Shown piece by piece: positions 60,574 through 64,000 of a stretch of DNA of 64,000 nt. A program made the translations under genes and the position numbers. The notes beneath the pieces were generated by a model. The model was given only the letters and a program-made list of their open reading frames with translations, was not told the origin of the DNA and did not search any database. This stretch comes from Streptomyces sp. MUM 2J (GTDB lineage: Bacteria; Actinomycetota; Actinomycetes; Streptomycetales; Streptomycetaceae): the NCBI RefSeq assembly GCF_022414535.1, contig NZ_JADWYM010000002.1, positions 186,001-250,000 of the forward strand. Direction: 5' to 3'. The stretch's first letter is position 1. Each line of letters starts with the position of its first letter.

Positions 60574-60681
60574 GGCAGGCGCCTCCGGTCGGGCTGTGCG
60601 GGCGGCGAGTCCGAACGGTCACCGGTTGGTGCCGTCGTCCGCGAGGAAGTGAGGGGGCGCGGTCCCCGAAGGCGTGCTGGG

Positions 60682-61407
60682 TCAGGCGCTCTTGATGTGG
60701 CCGCGGCGACGGGCGATGTCCAGGCCGACCTGGCCGGGGCGGGGCGCGGTGGCTCCTGAGCGTCCGGGGATGTTGGAGGGGCTGCCCGAAGGTGGCGCTG
60801 TCGGCGGCTGCGGAGGCCGCTGGCCGAAGAGTTCTGGGCGGCGTTCCTTCAGTTCCTCGGCTGCCCCGGCCAGCGCGCTGTCGTCCGCGTCGGGGTCGGC
60901 GAGGCGGTTGAGCAGCACCACGGCGTCCTCCAGTTCGGTGCCGGTGGCGCCCAGGCCGACCAGGACAGCGCGGCGTGCGGCATCCCGCTCCCGGGCCACC
61001 GCTGCGGTCTCGCGTTCCTGGGCCTGCCGCTCGCGCTCGGCGGCGGCCTGCTCGCGGCGCTCGACCTCCGAGAGGCGCGCTTGCTCAGCATCCTTCTCCT
61101 GTTGCTCGGTCTGGCGCTGGCTCTGCACGTACTCCGGCAGGGCCTTCGCCGACTCGAACCCGAGCTGGCCTAGGAGGTCGCGTACACCGGCGCGGCGGCC
61201 CTGATCCTTCTCGCGGGCGAAGCGACGGGACAGCTCTTCCTGCGGGATGGTCACCACCGCGGTGTCAGTGCCCTCTGGCGACGTCTCGCCGGTTGGCGAG
61301 TTCCCAGGGTCGTCGGGGGATGCGCCGAGGATGGGGAAGATGGGACGGCCGTCGCGGCGGTAGCCGAGCGGTGCGAGCGGCAGCGGCGGTCGTGTTCGTA
61401 CGGTCAT
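60682..61407 (-). CDS. Scaffold-like coiled-coil protein (241 aa)
   Basis: A 241-residue protein with a Pro-rich start (RTRPPLPLAPLGYRRDGRP), then a long charged coiled coil from about residue 65 to 165 (EYVQSQRQTEQQEKDAEQAR). A Pro/Gly-rich linker leads to a basic C-terminus (VGLDIARRRGHIKSA) that could bind the capsid protein. This is the usual look and position of a scaffolding protein before the capsid gene. No protease motif is seen. Confidence 0.7.
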   Translation of the reverse strand: MTVRTRPPLPLAPLGYRRDGRPIFPILGASPDDPGNSPTGETSPEGTDTAVVTIPQEELSRRFAREKDQGRRAGVRDLLGQLGFESAKALPEYVQSQRQTEQQEKDAEQARLSEVERREQAAAERERQAQERETAAVARERDAARRAVLVGLGATGTELEDAVVLLNRLADPDADDSALAGAAEELKERRPELFGQRPPQPPTAPPSGSPSNIPGRSGATAPRPGQVGLDIARRRGHIKSA

Positions 61408-61529
61408 GGGCAGACTCCTCGCCCAGACGCCCCCGCGTCGGGCGGAGTCTAACCCTCGCCGCGCAGGCGCCGTCAGTGCCTCGTGCGGTGACGCCCGTCG
61501 GGGACCGGGAGGGCGAGGTCTTGGGCCGA

Positions 61530-63122
61530 CTACATCTCGTTAATGCTCCCGCCGACCCTGAGCTCCGCCTCGCGGCGCTGCTCTCCGATACGGGCGACCT
61601 CTTCCGCCGCGTCGTCGATGGGGAAGCCCGCATCCACCAGCATGCGCACTCCTGTCTCCAGGGCGAGCACACCGGCGGTAACGCCCTTGACCACCAGATC
61701 GAGGATGCTGGCCTGGTCGCTCGGCAGATAGGAGCCGAAGGCGATGGACGCCGGGGGCTGTAGCCCCGGCGGCAGCACACCGGCAGCCTGGTAGAGGCGC
61801 AGCACCATCTTCAGCAGCAGCGGATACTTGGCCGCCCGCGCGAGCCGCATGGAGCGGACCATGGCGTCCAGCGGGCCGAAGCTCAGCTGCATTGCGTAGC
61901 CGGAGGCCGCCTGCGAGGCGTCCATGGTGCCGAGCACGCTGGCCGGAAGCCGGGTGACCACTGACAGCCGGTCGCGTAGTGCCTCCACATAGGCGCGGAG
62001 TTCGGACAGCTGGGCGGAGGTGTCCACCGTGGTGAGCTGGCCGGTCTCCCCGAGTGGCCAGACCATCCCCGGCTCCACTTGCACCGGCAGTGGCCGGCCC
62101 GAAGTACGGTCGACCGGCAGCCGGGCGCCGGAGAGACCGATGATCGGTGACCCAGTGGTTGCCGAAGCACGCTGACTGTCCGTGTCGGCAGCCCCGAGAT
62201 CGTCGAGGAGCTGCGTGGCCTTCAGCAGCGTTGACTGGCCGAAGTGCTCGGCGCCGTTGATGGTGTTCGGTACATGGACGATCGGGATGAAGTCGATGTG
62301 CAGGTCAAGCCGGTCGAGTACCTCCCCGTCCGCGTTGGTGCGGAACCGGGCTCGACGTAGCGAGAGCGCGTCGATGGCACCCGTCTGGTCGACCTGTTCC
62401 AGGTCCCACTCGGCGTCCGTCAGATAGCAGGTGACGTCGGTGGGCCGTGCGGACCACGGATACGCGCGGGCTGCGCCGGAGTCGGCATCGACCGGCCCGA
62501 GCTCGTACGTGACACGGCGCAGCGTGCCCTTCCGGCCCGACGCCGGATCGGCCGGTGTCTCCCACGCCAGGTGGACCCGCGTCGGGTACTCGTCCGAGTC
62601 GACGGCGTCGTCGGACAACAAAGGGAAGTAGAAACCCGGGTCGATGGTCTTCAGAGTCGGCCGTCCCTTCGCCCGTGACCACGCCAGGAGGTACACGGTG
62701 TCGCCAAGCAGGACAGCGTTGCGCTCGGCGTGCTGCATCCGCATCCACAGATGCTCGCGTTCCGCCCACTCCCTCAGCAGGGACTCGGCCGCCCGCGCCG
62801 TCTCACTGTCGTCCGCGCCGCCGACGACGATCTGCTGCGTTTCACCGATGAGGTGCGTCAAGGTCTGGTCGACGATCAGCGCCGGATCCCCGTACTCGCG
62901 CCGGTCCGCACCGCCCTCGCCCAGCAGGGCAGCCGCCTGGTTCGTATCGTACGCGGCGAGGAGCGTGTACGCCGCGAGCCGTCGGCGGTCCGCCTTGGGC
63001 ACCCAGGTTTCGCCCGCGTGCCCAGGGAGCCCCGAGAGACGGCCCTCCGAGGCCCTCTGGAACGCCGGCTTGTACGACAGGGCACCCCACGTATCGACGA
63101 TCAGATTCCGCAAAGGCCGCAT
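61530..63122 (-). CDS. Phage portal protein (530 aa)
   Basis: A 530-residue portal subunit that forms the ring through which DNA enters the head. Clear blocks are KPAFQRASEGRLSGLPGHAG, then REYGDPALIVDQTLTHLIGE, then a stem-wing region (ERNAVLLGDTVYLLAWSRAK) and LGTMDASQAASGYAMQLSFG. It follows the terminase by 59 bp, the standard place. Its length is normal for siphovirus portals. No frameshift is evident. Confidence 0.8.
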   Translation of the reverse strand: MRPLRNLIVDTWGALSYKPAFQRASEGRLSGLPGHAGETWVPKADRRRLAAYTLLAAYDTNQAAALLGEGGADRREYGDPALIVDQTLTHLIGETQQIVVGGADDSETARAAESLLREWAEREHLWMRMQHAERNAVLLGDTVYLLAWSRAKGRPTLKTIDPGFYFPLLSDDAVDSDEYPTRVHLAWETPADPASGRKGTLRRVTYELGPVDADSGAARAYPWSARPTDVTCYLTDAEWDLEQVDQTGAIDALSLRRARFRTNADGEVLDRLDLHIDFIPIVHVPNTINGAEHFGQSTLLKATQLLDDLGAADTDSQRASATTGSPIIGLSGARLPVDRTSGRPLPVQVEPGMVWPLGETGQLTTVDTSAQLSELRAYVEALRDRLSVVTRLPASVLGTMDASQAASGYAMQLSFGPLDAMVRSMRLARAAKYPLLLKMVLRLYQAAGVLPPGLQPPASIAFGSYLPSDQASILDLVVKGVTAGVLALETGVRMLVDAGFPIDDAAEEVARIGEQRREAELRVGGSINEM

Positions 63123-63181
63123 GTCGTACTCCTGGTCAGTCCGCTACAAGGCGGCGCAGCCTAAGGCATGCGCGGAGAACA

Positions 63182-64000
63182 TCAGCGACGGCCCGAGAGG
63201 CGGCCGTCGGAAGGACGTGAGGGAGCTCCGAGAGCCGACGCGTCGAGGAGGAGATCGGTAAGCGCCCAGACGCAGGAGTCGAGGAGGTCCGGGGACTTCT
63301 CCTGGACCTCCGAGGCGCCGACGTACGTCGTCATCTGCTCCTCCAGCACTGCGAACGTGCGGGGCGGGCCGGCGTGGGTGATGCGGGACTGCTCGTAGAG
63401 CATCGCGACCGGGGCGGCGCGGGCGCGTTTGCCGCGGGTGGCGTGGACGACGCGGCACGGTACGGCCGGGTCGACCTCGGCGAGGAGGGCGGGGAGGTAG
63501 TCGCCGCCGTTGTTGGCCTCGACGACCACGCAGTCGGCCTGGTGCTCGTGGTAGAGGGCGGCGGCGCGGCGCATCGCGGCTGTCGGGGTGTGGCGGTCCT
63601 GTTCGGCGTGGAGGACGTAGCCGCGGGGGCGGCGGTCGCCGTACATCTGCTCCAGCGGGTAGGAGCGGCCGGCCACGGTGAAGGCGGTCAGGTCCGCGGA
63701 GTCGGTGGTGGTGACGGCCGGGTCGACGGCGACGACCAGGCGGTCGAGCGGCGGGACCGTGGTGCGGGCGATGCGGAAGCCCTCGACCTCGAACATCCAC
63801 TGCTTCCACAGCGCGCCCTCGACGTCCTCGAGGAGTACGCCGTTGAGTTCCTGGCGGCCGAGGCGGGTGCCGCCGTACTCGGAGTCGAGTTCGGCGAGCG
63901 CGGCCGGGGAGAGGTTGGCGCGGTTGTCCTCGGTGCGGCCGGTGGTCAGGATCACGGTGGACCCAGGGCGGCGGCCGCGCTCGACGAGGCGCTTGACGTG
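63182..64000 (-). CDS. Terminase large subunit, C-terminal part (window edge)
   Basis: The last 272 codons of the packaging motor subunit; the N-terminal ATPase lies beyond the window. The visible part is the RNase-H-fold nuclease: D (LVVAVDPAVTTTDSADLTAF), E (CVVVEANNGGDYLPALLAEV) and D (PDLLDSCVWALTDLLLDASA), the catalytic set expected for concatemer cutting. The frame reads back to the edge as HVKRLVERGRRPGSTVILTT. It is upstream of the portal gene as expected. Confidence 0.85.
   Translation of the reverse strand, partial: HVKRLVERGRRPGSTVILTTGRTEDNRANLSPAALAELDSEYGGTRLGRQELNGVLLEDVEGALWKQWMFEVEGFRIARTTVPPLDRLVVAVDPAVTTTDSADLTAFTVAGRSYPLEQMYGDRRPRGYVLHAEQDRHTPTAAMRRAAALYHEHQADCVVVEANNGGDYLPALLAEVDPAVPCRVVHATRGKRARAAPVAMLYEQSRITHAGPPRTFAVLEEQMTTYVGASEVQEKSPDLLDSCVWALTDLLLDASALGAPSRPSDGRLSGRR

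Larger units (their letters stand above)
58575..64000 (-). mobile_element. Prophage, head half
   Basis: Terminase, portal, scaffold-like, decoration, capsid and two small connector-region genes, all leftward. These fit directly onto the connector and tail genes at 25522-7934, so the two halves are one prophage split by the 33-kb insert. Confidence 0.8.

Noticed and set aside
1..64000. tRNA genes, rRNA, CRISPR arrays, integrase or transposase genes
   Set aside because: I looked for them and saw none with recognisable features.

Overview
The very high G+C content, the GTG/TTG starts and the relatives of most proteins point to a Streptomyces (or close actinomycete) chromosome. The window is one siphovirus-type prophage whose structural gene run, read on the minus strand, is split by about 33 kb of non-phage DNA. 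From right to left the head module comes first (58575-64000): terminase large subunit (cut by the window edge), portal, scaffold-like protein, decoration protein, capsid E-family protein and two small head genes. The tail and lysis modules resume at 25522 and run down to 7934: connector proteins, tail terminator, major tail protein, a gpG/gpGT frameshift pair, a 1684-residue tape measure, distal and minor tail proteins, endolysin, holin and two small membrane proteins. The early module (7352-1) holds a Bet/RecT recombinase, a Cas4/RecB-like exonuclease and small DNA-binding proteins. The recombinase carries an in-frame TGA and the largest minor tail protein carries a frameshift. Together with the 33-kb interruption this suggests a defective prophage, unless the two small lesions are sequencing errors.

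The 33-kb insert (25523-58574) has three parts. The first (25593-29330) holds chromosomal-type genes: a DUF6183-like protein, a fumarylacetoacetate-hydrolase-family enzyme and a TPR regulator. The second (29585-40358) looks biosynthetic. It has a plus-strand operon with a GHKL ATPase, a resolvase-like domain, a small membrane protein, a 2-oxoglutarate/Fe(II) oxygenase, a B12-dependent radical SAM enzyme and a MurG-like glycosyltransferase. Facing it is a minus-strand set with an NB-ARC/TPR protein, a TTG-started 63-residue peptide ending in PWWF, an FxsB-like radical SAM/SPASM enzyme and an acetyltransferase. The latter set looks like a small RiPP system.

The third part (40716-58374) is a DNA phosphorothioation (Dnd) island: a dnd-associated methyltransferase, divergent dndA, then dndBCDE. 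A 21-bp-stem terminator separates it from a convergent operon that takes the place where dndFGH would be expected. That operon encodes a GHKL/MORC-type ATPase, a protein with an Lsr2-like DNA-binding segment and a HARE-like C-terminus, a PLD-nuclease/DEAH-helicase fusion, a small protein, a second DndD-like SMC ATPase and a small Dnd-associated protein, preceded by a sigma-like HTH protein. The modification genes are expected to put sulfur in the DNA backbone, and the convergent operon is the likely effector that acts on unmodified invaders. No integrase, transposase, tRNA gene or CRISPR array was seen in the window.
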